Assembly: GCA_902826945.1 (NCBI GenBank)
Contig: CADEGS010000024.1
Coordinates: forward strand, 1 to 22,737
DNA length: 22,737 nt
From: an uncultured bacterium
Lineage (GTDB): Bacteria > Planctomycetota > UBA1135 > GCA-002686595
Reading direction: 5' to 3'
Part shown: one piece after another, positions 16,322 to 22,737 of the stretch
How positions within the stretch are numbered: the first letter of the stretch is position 1
Layout of the letters: each line of letters opens with the position of its first letter
Translations under genes and position numbers: made by a program
Notes under the pieces: generated by a model
The model's database searches: none
Seen by the model: only the letters and a program-made list of their open reading frames with translations
What the model was told of the DNA's origin: nothing

Positions 16322-17686
16322 ATGCGATCGGAGGGGGGGCGGCTCGCGCGCGCGCTCGGCGCGTCGGTCCTGGCGGCGTGCCTCGCGGCGTGCTCGCAGG
16401 GCGCCGGGGCGGCCGTCTCCGCCGAGCGGCCGAACGTGCTCTTCGTCGTCGTCGACGACCTGAACGACTGGGTCGGCGTCCTGGGCGGGCATCCCCAGGC
16501 GAGCACCCCGCACCTCGACCGCCTGGCGCGGCGCGCCGTGCTCTTCACGAGCGCGCAGGCGAGCTCGCCCCTGTGCAACCCCTCGCGCGTCTCGGTGCTC
16601 ACCGGGCTGCGGCCGACGACGGCGGGGATCTACGACAACGACCGCGACCTGCGCGCGAGCCTGCCCGACGCCGTCACGCTGCCGCAGGCCTTCCGCGCGG
16701 CCGGCTACCAGGTGCTGGGCGCGGGCAAGGTGTTCCACAGCCCCGACCCGGCCTCGTGGGACGCTTCCTTCGCGCAGCCCGACGACCCGCGTCCCGACGG
16801 AGCGCCGCTCAGCGGCCTGCACGGTCCGGGCGAGCTCGACTGGGGCCCGCTCGACGTCGCGGACGAGGCCATGGGCGACGCGCGCGTCGTGGACTGGGCG
16901 ATCGCGCGCCTGCAGCGGCGGCGCTCGCGGCCGTTCTTCCTCGCCTGCGGGCTGTTCCGGCCGCACCTGCCGTTCTACGCGCCGCGCGCCTACTTCGACC
17001 GCCACCCGCTGTCCGGCGTCGCGCTGCCCGACGTCCCGGAGGACGATCTCGACGACGTGCCCGAGGAGGGCGTGACGCTCGCGACGCGCGGCCACGCGCA
17101 CGAGGAGATCCTGGACCACGAGCAGTGGGCGCCCGCGGTGCAGGGCTACCTGGCGGCGACCAGCTTCGCCGACGCGCAGGTCGGCCGGCTGCTCGACGCG
17201 CTCGACGCGAGCCCGCACGCCGGCAACACGATCGTCGTCCTGTGGAGCGACAACGGCTGGCACCTGGGCGAGAAGATGCACTGGCAGAAGTCCACCGCGT
17301 GGGAGGAGTCGACGCGCGTGCCGCTCCTGATCGCGGTGCCGGGCGGGCCGGCGGCGGGGCGCGCGTGCGCGAGCCCGGTCAGCCTGCTCGACCTCTACCC
17401 GACGCTGCTCGAGCTGTGCGGCCTGCCCGCGCGACCCGCGCTCGAGGGACGTAGCCTGCTGCCGCTCCTGCTCGACCCCGACGCGCCGTGGGAGGCGCCC
17501 GCGGTCACGTCGCTCGACGAGCACCTGCACGCCGTGCGCTCGCGCGACTACCGCTACATCCGCTACGGGGACGGCACCGAGGAGCTGTACGACCACCGCG
17601 TCGATCCCGACGAGTGGACGAACCGCGCGGACGACCCGGGTCTCGCGGCGGTCAAGGCCGACCTCGCGCGCTGGCTCCCGCGCTAG
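16322..17686 (+). CDS. Sulfatase lipoprotein, iduronate-2-sulfatase-like
   Basis: A 454-residue arylsulfatase-superfamily enzyme that should hydrolyse sulfate esters, most like iduronate-2-sulfatase-type (S1_7) members. The N terminus has a lipobox CLAAC (C24), so it is probably a membrane-anchored exported lipoprotein. RPNVLFVVVDDLNDW (36-50) gives the metal-binding D45/D46. The formylglycine motif is C85-N-P-S-R (85-89), in LCNPSRVSVLTG, so it needs a formylglycine-generating enzyme. WSDNGWHLGEK (308-318) supplies D310, N311, H314 and K318. GKVFHS and CGLFRPHLPFYAP are also family-typical. Length is near the usual 450-500. The TAG stop is part of the left arm of a large inverted repeat. No sugar-degradation genes are adjacent, so the polysaccharide substrate is unknown. 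Confidence 0.95.
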   Translation: MRSEGGRLARALGASVLAACLAACSQGAGAAVSAERPNVLFVVVDDLNDWVGVLGGHPQASTPHLDRLARRAVLFTSAQASSPLCNPSRVSVLTGLRPTTAGIYDNDRDLRASLPDAVTLPQAFRAAGYQVLGAGKVFHSPDPASWDASFAQPDDPRPDGAPLSGLHGPGELDWGPLDVADEAMGDARVVDWAIARLQRRRSRPFFLACGLFRPHLPFYAPRAYFDRHPLSGVALPDVPEDDLDDVPEEGVTLATRGHAHEEILDHEQWAPAVQGYLAATSFADAQVGRLLDALDASPHAGNTIVVLWSDNGWHLGEKMHWQKSTAWEESTRVPLLIAVPGGPAAGRACASPVSLLDLYPTLLELCGLPARPALEGRSLLPLLLDPDAPWEAPAVTSLDEHLHAVRSRDYRYIRYGDGTEELYDHRVDPDEWTNRADDPGLAAVKADLARWLPR

Positions 17687-17867
17687 ACGCATCCCTCACC
17701 ACCTCGTGAGCTGAATCGTCGTAGACCTGGTGCAGATCGGTGCTTCGCGACCGAAGCGCGTGGAGGCGACCATGAACTGGTCGTCGAACCCGGTGAGGGA
17801 GGGAAGTGCCGAGCTGTGCCAGGGATGCGGCGATTCCGCCGCGGGGTGGTGAGGGATGCGTCTAGCG
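17681..17867. repeat. Perfect 23-bp inverted repeat enclosing 141 bp; MITE-like or structured RNA
   Basis: Arms at 17681-17703 and 17845-17867 are exact reverse complements. The element fills the whole gap between the convergent sulfatase and pseudouridine synthase; its left arm contains the sulfatase stop codon. Reading inward from TA at 17684-17685 and 17863-17864, the ends are GACGCATCCCTCACCACC and its complement, and the outer bases give C-TA...TA-G. That is the footprint expected of an IS630/Tc1-type element in a CTAG site with TA duplication; the unit would be 177 bp (17686-17862). Inside are hairpins at 17742-17757, 17767-17783 and 17827-17842, and a 9-bp long-range pairing (17726-17734 with 17815-17823). 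I found no open frame and no match to the hallmark SRP, RNase P or tmRNA sequences. A non-mobile double-stranded terminator is the alternative. Confidence 0.75.
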
Positions 17868-17872
17868 GCGCA

Positions 17873-18598
17873 TCAGGCCTCGAGCGCCGCGCGCAGCGCG
17901 CGCAGCTCGGCGGGGCGCAGCGCGCGCCAGCGGCCGCTCGCGAGCGTGCCGAGCGCGAGCGGTCCGATCGCGACGCGGCGCAGCTCGCGCAGCGGGCTGC
18001 CGACGGCGAGGAACATGCGCCGCACCTGGCGGTTCCGGCCCTCGACGATCTCGAGCTCGACCAGGCTGCCCGCGCCGCGCTGGCCGAGCAGCGCGGCGCG
18101 CGCGGGCCGCGTCGGGCCGTCGTCGAGAAGGACGCCGCGGCGCAGCCGCTCCAGCTCCTCCTCGCCGACGCGGCGGCGCGTCGTGGCGCGGTAGCGCTTG
18201 GGCAGCTTCGAGAGCGGGCTCGTCACGCGCTCGCCGAGCGTCGTGTCGTTCGTCAGCAAGAGGAGCCCGCTCGTGTCCTTGTCGAGACGTCCGACGGGGA
18301 ACACCCAGGCCGGCACGTCGCGCAACAGGTCGTAGACGGTGCGCCGGCCGCGCGGGTCGCCGAGGCTCGTCAGGTAGCCCTTGGGCTTGTGCAGGAGGAC
18401 GTGCAGCGCGCGCGCGGCGCGCACGGGCCGGCCGTCGACCAGCACCTCGTCCGACGCGGGGTCCACCCACGCCTCGGCGTCGCGCGCGGGGCGGCCGTTC
18501 ACGCGCACGCGCCCCTCGAGGACGAGCGCACGGGCGACGCCGCGCGAGCACAGGCCGAGGTTCGAGAGCAGGCGGTCGAGCGTGCGCCGGCGGGCCAT
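17873..18598 (-). CDS. RsuA/RluB-family pseudouridine synthase with S4 domain
   Basis: A 241-residue enzyme. An N-terminal S4 RNA-binding domain (about 5-55: TLDRLLSNLGLCSRGVARAL, then GRVRVNGRPARDAEAWVDP) precedes the catalytic domain. This starts HVLLHKPKGYLTS (66-78) and contains VGRLDKDTSGLLLLTND (102-118) with catalytic D106. The EGRNRQVRRM motif follows near residue 190. These features place it in the RsuA/RluB/RluE/RluF family, which modifies a single uridine in 16S or 23S rRNA; the exact target cannot be assigned. The frame is open upstream to 18826, but the ATG at 18598 begins just before the S4 domain and the upstream residues are arginine-rich junk overlapping the Sel1 gene. It follows that gene by 56 bases and is probably co-transcribed with it. 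Confidence 0.93.
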   Translation of the reverse strand: MARRRTLDRLLSNLGLCSRGVARALVLEGRVRVNGRPARDAEAWVDPASDEVLVDGRPVRAARALHVLLHKPKGYLTSLGDPRGRRTVYDLLRDVPAWVFPVGRLDKDTSGLLLLTNDTTLGERVTSPLSKLPKRYRATTRRRVGEEELERLRRGVLLDDGPTRPARAALLGQRGAGSLVELEIVEGRNRQVRRMFLAVGSPLRELRRVAIGPLALGTLASGRWRALRPAELRALRAALEA

Positions 18599-18654
18599 CG
18601 CGCCGCGATGGGATCCGAGCGGCGCGAGCGGCGCAAGGCCGCCCGCCCGGCGAC

Positions 18655-19173
18655 TCAGCGGCCGGCGGGCCGCGCGGCGTCGCTCGGGCCGCCGGCGCGC
18701 GCGCGCTCCCACTCCTGCGCGAGGCGGCGCGCCTCCGCGACGCGCGCGGGAGCCAGCGTGCTCCGCAGGCCGTCGCGCAGCGCCGCCGCCTGCTCGTCGC
18801 CGCGCGCGGCGGCGAGCTCGTACCACTGCAGCGCGCGCAGCTCGTCGCGCGGCACGCCGCGGCCCTGCTCGAAGAGCGTGCCGAGCCGCCGCTGCGCGGG
18901 CGCCCAGCCCTGCTCTGCCGCGCGCTCGAGCCAGCGCGCCGTCTGCGGGAGGTCGGCGCTCACGTCCTCGCAGTCCTCGTGCAAGAGCCCCAGGCGGAGC
19001 TGCGCGTCGGCGTCGTCCCGCGCGGCGAGCGGCGCCGAGGCGACCAGCGCCGATTCGTGCTCGCCCGCGTCGTGCGTGCGCCAGCCATCGGGGGTGGTCG
19101 CGCCGCAGGCGGCGAGGGCGAGCGCAAAGGAGAGGCGGGAGAGGAACGGGAGCGCGCGCGGGGAGGGCTGCAT
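18655..19173 (-). CDS. Small Sel1-repeat lipoprotein
   Basis: A 172-residue predicted lipoprotein. The signal peptide FLSRLSFALALAAC ends with lipobox cysteine C23. Two Sel1-like repeats follow: about 55-90 (ADAQLRLGLLHEDCED, then TARWLERAAEQG) and about 91-126 (APAQRRLGTLFEQGRGVPRD, then ALQWYELAAARG), the second a textbook match. A charged helical tail (about 127-172) ends in an Arg/Pro-rich stretch. Sel1 repeats mediate protein-protein contacts, often in envelope or signalling complexes. The frame is open far upstream across the divergent gene, but the ATG at 19173 begins the signal peptide. It is upstream of the S4 pseudouridine synthase on the same strand. Confidence 0.85.
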   Translation of the reverse strand: MQPSPRALPFLSRLSFALALAACGATTPDGWRTHDAGEHESALVASAPLAARDDADAQLRLGLLHEDCEDVSADLPQTARWLERAAEQGWAPAQRRLGTLFEQGRGVPRDELRALQWYELAAARGDEQAAALRDGLRSTLAPARVAEARRLAQEWERARAGGPSDAARPAGR

Positions 19174-19179
19174 ACGGCT

Positions 19180-19291
19180 CGCGATCGGTCGCGCGTGCGC
19201 GGGGCTTGAACCCGCGTCGCCCGCGACCGCCGCGCGCTTCCCGGATCCGGCACGAGCGAGCGACCCGGGCGCTCTTCCAAACCTGATCGCG
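19180..19291. repeat. Inverted repeat with internal hairpins in a divergent intergenic region
   Basis: CGCGATCGGT (19180-19189) can pair with ACC-T-GATCGCG (19281-19291) with one bulged base. Inside are GCGGG/CCCGC around a 7-base loop (19198-19214), which looks like a tRNA T-arm on the minus strand (loop TTCAAGC), and further GC-rich hairpins. I could not fold a tRNA: no anticodon arm or 7-bp acceptor fits. It lies between the divergent Sel1 and beta-helix genes, so it may be leader structure or regulatory DNA. Confidence 0.35.
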
Positions 19292-19293
19292 CC

Positions 19294-19325
19294 TTGACGA
19301 TGGCCCAACAAACGGCTTCTAGCAT
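19294..19325 (+). promoter_or_regulatory. Candidate promoter of the secreted beta-helix gene
   Basis: TTGACG (19294-19299) resembles a -35 hexamer and TAGCAT (19320-19325) a -10 hexamer, in the least GC-rich part of this gap. The 20-base spacer is longer than the usual 17, which weakens the call. If correct, transcription starts near 19332. That rules out translation from the open-frame start at 19294 and agrees with the GTG start at 19417. Confidence 0.35.
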
Positions 19326-19416
19326 CCCGCCCCGACACGGATCCGAGGTCGGGGAGGAGTGGCTTCCCCGACCGCTCCGTGCGCAAGGTGACCCCCTCCA
19401 TCGAGGACCTGACACA

Positions 19417-21342
19417 GTGAGAAGCTTCCTTAATAGAACGGCGGCGGCCCTCGTGGCCGCCTGCGGCACCGCCGGCCTGGCCAACGCCGGCGGCGCGCCG
19501 ATCAACGTCAGCGCGGACATCACCGCGTCCACCACCTGGACGACGGGCAACACGTACCGGCTGACGACCCAGATCTTCGTCAAGAACGCGGCCGCGCTGA
19601 CGATCGAGCCCGGCGTCGTGGTCGCGAGCCCGCTCGGCGGGAGCCTGGCCGTCTCGCGCGGCTCGCAGATCTTCGCCTGCGGCACCAAGGCCGACCCGAT
19701 CATCATGACGTCGGAGGCCGACGTCGCGACCTGGGTGAACTGCGACCCCGTCAAGGGCGTCTACCGCCCCGGCTTCTGCGCCGAGTGGGGCAACCTGACC
19801 GTCATGGGTCGGGCCTACATGAACGACTGCAAGATCGTGGCCAACACCGCGACCTGCAACGCGGCGAACGTGGGCCGGATGGAAGGCCTGGTCGAGGCCT
19901 TCCCGGGCGACCCCGACGTGCGCTACGGCGGCGGGGACGACGAGGACGACAGCGGCAAGATCGAGTACGTCTCCCTGCGCTACGGCGGCCGGGTGCTGGC
20001 TCTGGGCGACGAGCTGAACGGCCTCTCGCTCGGCGCCATCGGCCGCGAGACCGACGTCAGCTACGTCGAGGTGCTGGCCAACGTCGACGACGGCATCGAG
20101 GTCTGGGGCGGCACCGTCAACCTCAAGTACCTCGTGGTCGCGAACATCGGCGACGACAGCATCGACCTCGACCAGGGCTACCGCGGCAAGATGCAGTTCG
20201 TGTTCATCGTCCAGGGCTACTCGTGCGCCGCGGCGCAGGGCTCGGGCGTGGGCGACAACTGCTTCGAGGCCGACGGCTCGGAGACCTCCGACCGCCAGCC
20301 GGTCACGCGCGCCGCGGTCTACAACGCCACCGTCGTCGGCCAGCCGGTCTCCGGCGACCACGCCACGGCCTGGCGTGACGAGGCCGGCGTCCAGTACCGC
20401 AACTGCATCTTCATGGACATCGGCGACCGCCTGGTCAGCTTCGACAACGTCGACGGCGACCCGTGCGGCACGGGCTACGGCTTCGGCGGCACCCTGCCCT
20501 GGAACGTCGCGGGCGCGGCCAACGACTTCTGGGACACGCTGGCGTCGGTCACGTCGCCGGTGAACCCCTGCCCGAGCCCGGCCACGACCTACACGGCGCA
20601 GGACCCGACCGGCTTCCTGGCCGAGATCCGCAGCAGCTGCTTCTTCAACATCGCGAACGTGACCGAGGCCACGAACGTCGGCGTGTTCAACCCGGCCCTG
20701 GGCAACACCACGGTCGGCGCGCTGCCGATCCGTCTGCTCACCCGCGGCGCTCCGGTCGTGATCGGCTCCAACACGATGCTCCCGGTGACGGCGATCAACC
20801 CGCGTCCGACCGGCGCGCTGCCCGCCACCTCGGCCCCGAACGACGGCTTCTACTGCGACGCTCCCTACAAGGGCGCGTTCGATCCGGACGTCGAGAAGAA
20901 CTGGGCCTGGTGCTGGACCGGCCTGTGGCACTACGGGATCCTCCGGGTCCAGGAAGCGGGCGCGACGGCGCAGCGCAACGCCGGCACGAACCCGCTGAGC
21001 TTCAGCCTCACCACCGGCTCGTTCGACATCGGCGAGGCGCTGTCGATCCAGGTCGACCTGACGACGACCGGGCACCTCTTCGCCCAGCCGTTCGCCTTCG
21101 ACACGGCGTTCCCGGGCCTGGTGCTCGCGGGCGGCCAGACGCTCCTGTGCCTCGACCTGGGCGGCAGCGGCGAGCTGCTCGGCCTGCCGCTGATGGGCGG
21201 GGCGACCCCGACCTGGAACCTGTGCGTCCCGGTCAACCCGATCCTGTGCGGCCTGAGCTTCTGCGCCCAGGCGGTGCACCTGCTCGGCGTCGTGCCCTAC
21301 CGGCTGTCGAACGCGCTCGACGTGACCGTCGGCGCCCTGTGA
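19417..21342 (+). CDS. Secreted beta-helix-like protein with C-terminal sorting-type module
   Basis: A 641-residue exported protein. The signal peptide is MRSFLNRTAAALVAACGTAG, cleaved after about ANA. The body matches a family of secreted proteins predicted to form right-handed parallel beta-helices: a TTWTTGNTYRL start, LTIEPGVVVAS, then IEYVSLRYGG (about 181-190) and a block at about 223-262 with DDGIEVWGGTVNLKYLVVAN and GDDSIDLDQGYRGK. The last 120 residues form a separate beta module ending NPILCGLSFCAQAV and LSNALDVTVG, resembling a recurrent C-terminal module of secreted planctomycete proteins. More than a dozen cysteines suggest disulfides. GAGGA at 19403-19407 is a good ribosome site for the GTG at 19417, so the longer frame from 19294 is rejected. 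Ligand and role are unknown; a surface or matrix protein is likely. Confidence 0.85.
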   Translation: MRSFLNRTAAALVAACGTAGLANAGGAPINVSADITASTTWTTGNTYRLTTQIFVKNAAALTIEPGVVVASPLGGSLAVSRGSQIFACGTKADPIIMTSEADVATWVNCDPVKGVYRPGFCAEWGNLTVMGRAYMNDCKIVANTATCNAANVGRMEGLVEAFPGDPDVRYGGGDDEDDSGKIEYVSLRYGGRVLALGDELNGLSLGAIGRETDVSYVEVLANVDDGIEVWGGTVNLKYLVVANIGDDSIDLDQGYRGKMQFVFIVQGYSCAAAQGSGVGDNCFEADGSETSDRQPVTRAAVYNATVVGQPVSGDHATAWRDEAGVQYRNCIFMDIGDRLVSFDNVDGDPCGTGYGFGGTLPWNVAGAANDFWDTLASVTSPVNPCPSPATTYTAQDPTGFLAEIRSSCFFNIANVTEATNVGVFNPALGNTTVGALPIRLLTRGAPVVIGSNTMLPVTAINPRPTGALPATSAPNDGFYCDAPYKGAFDPDVEKNWAWCWTGLWHYGILRVQEAGATAQRNAGTNPLSFSLTTGSFDIGEALSIQVDLTTTGHLFAQPFAFDTAFPGLVLAGGQTLLCLDLGGSGELLGLPLMGGATPTWNLCVPVNPILCGLSFCAQAVHLLGVVPYRLSNALDVTVGAL

Positions 21343-21366
21343 TCTCCTGATCGCAGCGCCAACCGT

Positions 21367-21398
21367 TCGGCCCCCGGCGCGTAGGCGCCGGGGGCCGA
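21367..21398 (+). terminator. Strong terminator hairpin after the beta-helix gene
   Basis: A perfect 14-bp stem (21367-21380 with 21385-21398) and GTAG loop lie 24 bases after the stop codon. It is the strongest local hairpin in the window and is followed by CCTCGTTACC, with no real T tract. It separates the beta-helix gene from the next gene, which therefore needs its own promoter in 21399-21486; none is obvious there. Confidence 0.75.
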
Positions 21399-21486
21399 CC
21401 TCGTTACCCCCCCCTGCCCGCCTGGCGGATCCGGGCCTCCGAGGCCAGAGCCGCGGGCGCCCCTCACCTCCGAACAACCGTCCTCG

Positions 21487-22734
21487 ATGCGCACCCTCGC
21501 CCTCGTCACCTCCCTGCTCCTCGCCGGCGCGCCGACGCGCGCCCAGTCCGAGACCGCGGCATCCGCCGGCGCGGTCGCCGCGCGCGACGCGCAGGTCTCC
21601 GACGCGGCGCTCGAGGGCTACCGCCGCGAGCTGCTCGAGGTCGCCTTCCGCGCCGCCAGCGCCTTCCCGCTGCACCCGCACGTGAAGAGCCGCTCGCGCG
21701 CCCAGGAGCAGGTCGTCGAGGCCTGCTTCGAGCTCGACCAGCCGCTGCGCGCGCTCACCTACGCCGGCGGCATCACGAACTGGCGCCGCGGCGTGGGCTA
21801 CGCCGACTACGCCTCGTACTGCGCCGAGCACGGCGCCCAGGGCGAGGTCCAGCGCTACCTCGACCTGGCGCTCGAGGTCGCGAGCGCCGACGACCAGGAG
21901 CAGGAGTGGCGGCGCGACCGCATCCGCGCCAAGGTCGCGCGCACGCACCTCCTGCTCGGCCAGGAGGAGGAGGCCTCGCGCGTCGCCACGAACCTGGAGG
22001 CCTCCGAGCTCGGGATCCTGATGGAGCTGCGCGCCGAGCAGGCCACGCCCGAGACCTTCGAGGACGAGCTCGCGAAGCTCGACACCTCGCACGCGACCTT
22101 CCTGGCGATCGGCCTCGACCAGGTGAAGAACACCCTGGGCGCGCTCGCGCGGCTGTACGACATCTTCTACGCCGACGCCGAGCGGCGCGCGCGGATCGAG
22201 GCCAAGATCGATCAGGTCTCCTGGGACGCCGCCCCGGTCGACGTCGAGATCGACTTCCGCGTGGCCCAGGCCGAGGCCGCGCTGGCCCACGCCGACCAGG
22301 CGCGCGCGCTGGAGCTCGTCAAGCAGGCGCAGGCGCTGCGCGAAAGCATCACCTGGATCCCCGAGGACCAGGTCGCGACGATGGCGCGCCTGGCCGAGCT
22401 CCGGTACCGCGCCGGCGACCGCGTGCGGGGGAAGAGCGACCTCGACGCCGCATTGGCGTTCTTCGACGCCCACCGCGAGAAGATCCAGACCATGTTCCGG
22501 GCCGGCGCGCTGCGGCCGCTGGCCGAGGCCTACCAGGCGGTCGGCGAGACCAAGATGGCCTTGACGGTCTACCGCAACGCCGTGGAGGAGGGCGCGATCA
22601 ACGTCAACGCCCGCCCGCGCTGCGAGGACCTGGTCGCGACCTGCGTCTCGATGGCGCTGCACCGGGTCGAGCCGGACGAGCGCCTGTGGGAGCGGATCCG
22701 CAAGGTCGAGGCGGGGCTGCAAGAGCCCTGGTGA
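21487..22734 (+). CDS. Secreted helical-repeat (TPR-like) protein
   Basis: A 415-residue exported protein of no family I recognise. The signal peptide is MRTLALVTSLLLAGAPTRAQ, with cleavage probably after RAQ. The rest is almost entirely amphipathic helix and looks like degenerate tetratricopeptide repeats. These include AQEQVVEACFELDQPLRALT (about 72-91), KVARTHLLLGQEEEASRVA (about 149-167), AQAEAALAHADQARALELVK (about 260-279) and a GALRPLAEAYQAVGETKMAL unit (about 340-359). Such folds usually scaffold other proteins. The gene is complete: TGA is at 22732-22734, three bases before the window end. The ATG at 21487 begins the signal peptide; no strong Shine-Dalgarno precedes it. It is downstream of the beta-helix gene but separated from it by a strong terminator. 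Confidence 0.8.
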   Translation: MRTLALVTSLLLAGAPTRAQSETAASAGAVAARDAQVSDAALEGYRRELLEVAFRAASAFPLHPHVKSRSRAQEQVVEACFELDQPLRALTYAGGITNWRRGVGYADYASYCAEHGAQGEVQRYLDLALEVASADDQEQEWRRDRIRAKVARTHLLLGQEEEASRVATNLEASELGILMELRAEQATPETFEDELAKLDTSHATFLAIGLDQVKNTLGALARLYDIFYADAERRARIEAKIDQVSWDAAPVDVEIDFRVAQAEAALAHADQARALELVKQAQALRESITWIPEDQVATMARLAELRYRAGDRVRGKSDLDAALAFFDAHREKIQTMFRAGALRPLAEAYQAVGETKMALTVYRNAVEEGAINVNARPRCEDLVATCVSMALHRVEPDERLWERIRKVEAGLQEPW

Positions 22735-22737
22735 TCG

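Noticed and set aside
17681..17867. A signal recognition particle RNA gene
   Set aside because: There are faint similarities (GTGCC..GGG, TGAAC), but the universal domain IV sequence GTCAGG...GGAAGG...AGCAG is missing, so the call cannot be supported.
19177..19293. A tRNA gene on the minus strand
   Set aside because: The T-arm is perfect, but no matching acceptor stem, anticodon stem or U33 could be found at the required spacing, and the outer repeat encloses about 112 bases, too long for a tRNA.
18655..22722. A 1355-codon minus-strand open frame spanning the beta-helix and TPR-like genes
   Set aside because: In very GC-rich DNA stop codons are rare on the antisense strand. Its sequence is Arg/Ala/Val/Gly-rich without domains except in its last 172 codons, which are the Sel1 lipoprotein starting at 19173. 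Both plus-strand genes have signal peptides and recognisable structure.

Overview
The window is very GC-rich DNA from a bacterium with many exported proteins. Genes are densely packed on both strands, with few strong Shine-Dalgarno sites and some GTG starts. The best guess is a member of the Planctomycetota. The reasons are a formylglycine-type sulfatase lipoprotein, an FG-GAP/ASPIC-UnbV repeat protein, a DUF2007 protein, a TMTC-like membrane/TPR protein, and a secreted beta-helix protein whose C-terminal module resembles one I associate with large-genome planctomycetes. Myxococcota or Acidobacteriota cannot be excluded, and no rRNA, tRNA or other phylogenetic marker is present. I see no defence system, phage, CRISPR array, transposase or biosynthetic cluster.

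Layout. Bases 1-340 are extremely GC-rich non-coding DNA leading into a small RRM-type RNA-binding protein (341-679), followed by a strong hairpin and a YqaA/VTT membrane protein (835-1503). Converging on that is a large DUF4382/DUF5666-like lipoprotein (1534-3333, minus). A divergent run of plus-strand genes follows: VOC-family protein, RluA-type pseudouridine synthase, clostripain-like (C11) secreted peptidase, MATE transporter and DUF3817 membrane protein (3480-8068). Two minus-strand genes, a dicarboxylate/amino-acid:cation symporter and the ASPIC/UnbV repeat protein (8073-11685), converge on this run. Next come an exported FAD amine oxidase with a Tat/lipobox-like leader and a DinB-family protein (plus, 11925-13942), then a DUF2007 protein and the TMTC-like protein (minus, 13978-16166). 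The sulfatase (16322-17686, plus) converges on an RsuA/RluB-type pseudouridine synthase and a Sel1-repeat lipoprotein (minus, 17873-19173). The window ends with the secreted beta-helix protein (19417-21342), a strong terminator hairpin, and a secreted helical/TPR-like protein (21487-22734).

The genes do not form one pathway. There are two pseudouridine synthases of different families, and a theme of cell-envelope and exported proteins (lipoproteins, Tat substrate, calcium-binding propeller, beta-helix, sulfatase, peptidase). The most unusual structure is a perfect 23-bp inverted repeat (17681-17703 / 17845-17867) that fills the gap between the convergent sulfatase and pseudouridine synthase genes. 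Its ends look like an insertion into a CTAG site with TA duplication, on the sulfatase stop codon. It is either an IS630/Tc1-type MITE or a structured RNA/terminator element with two competing pairings for its left arm.
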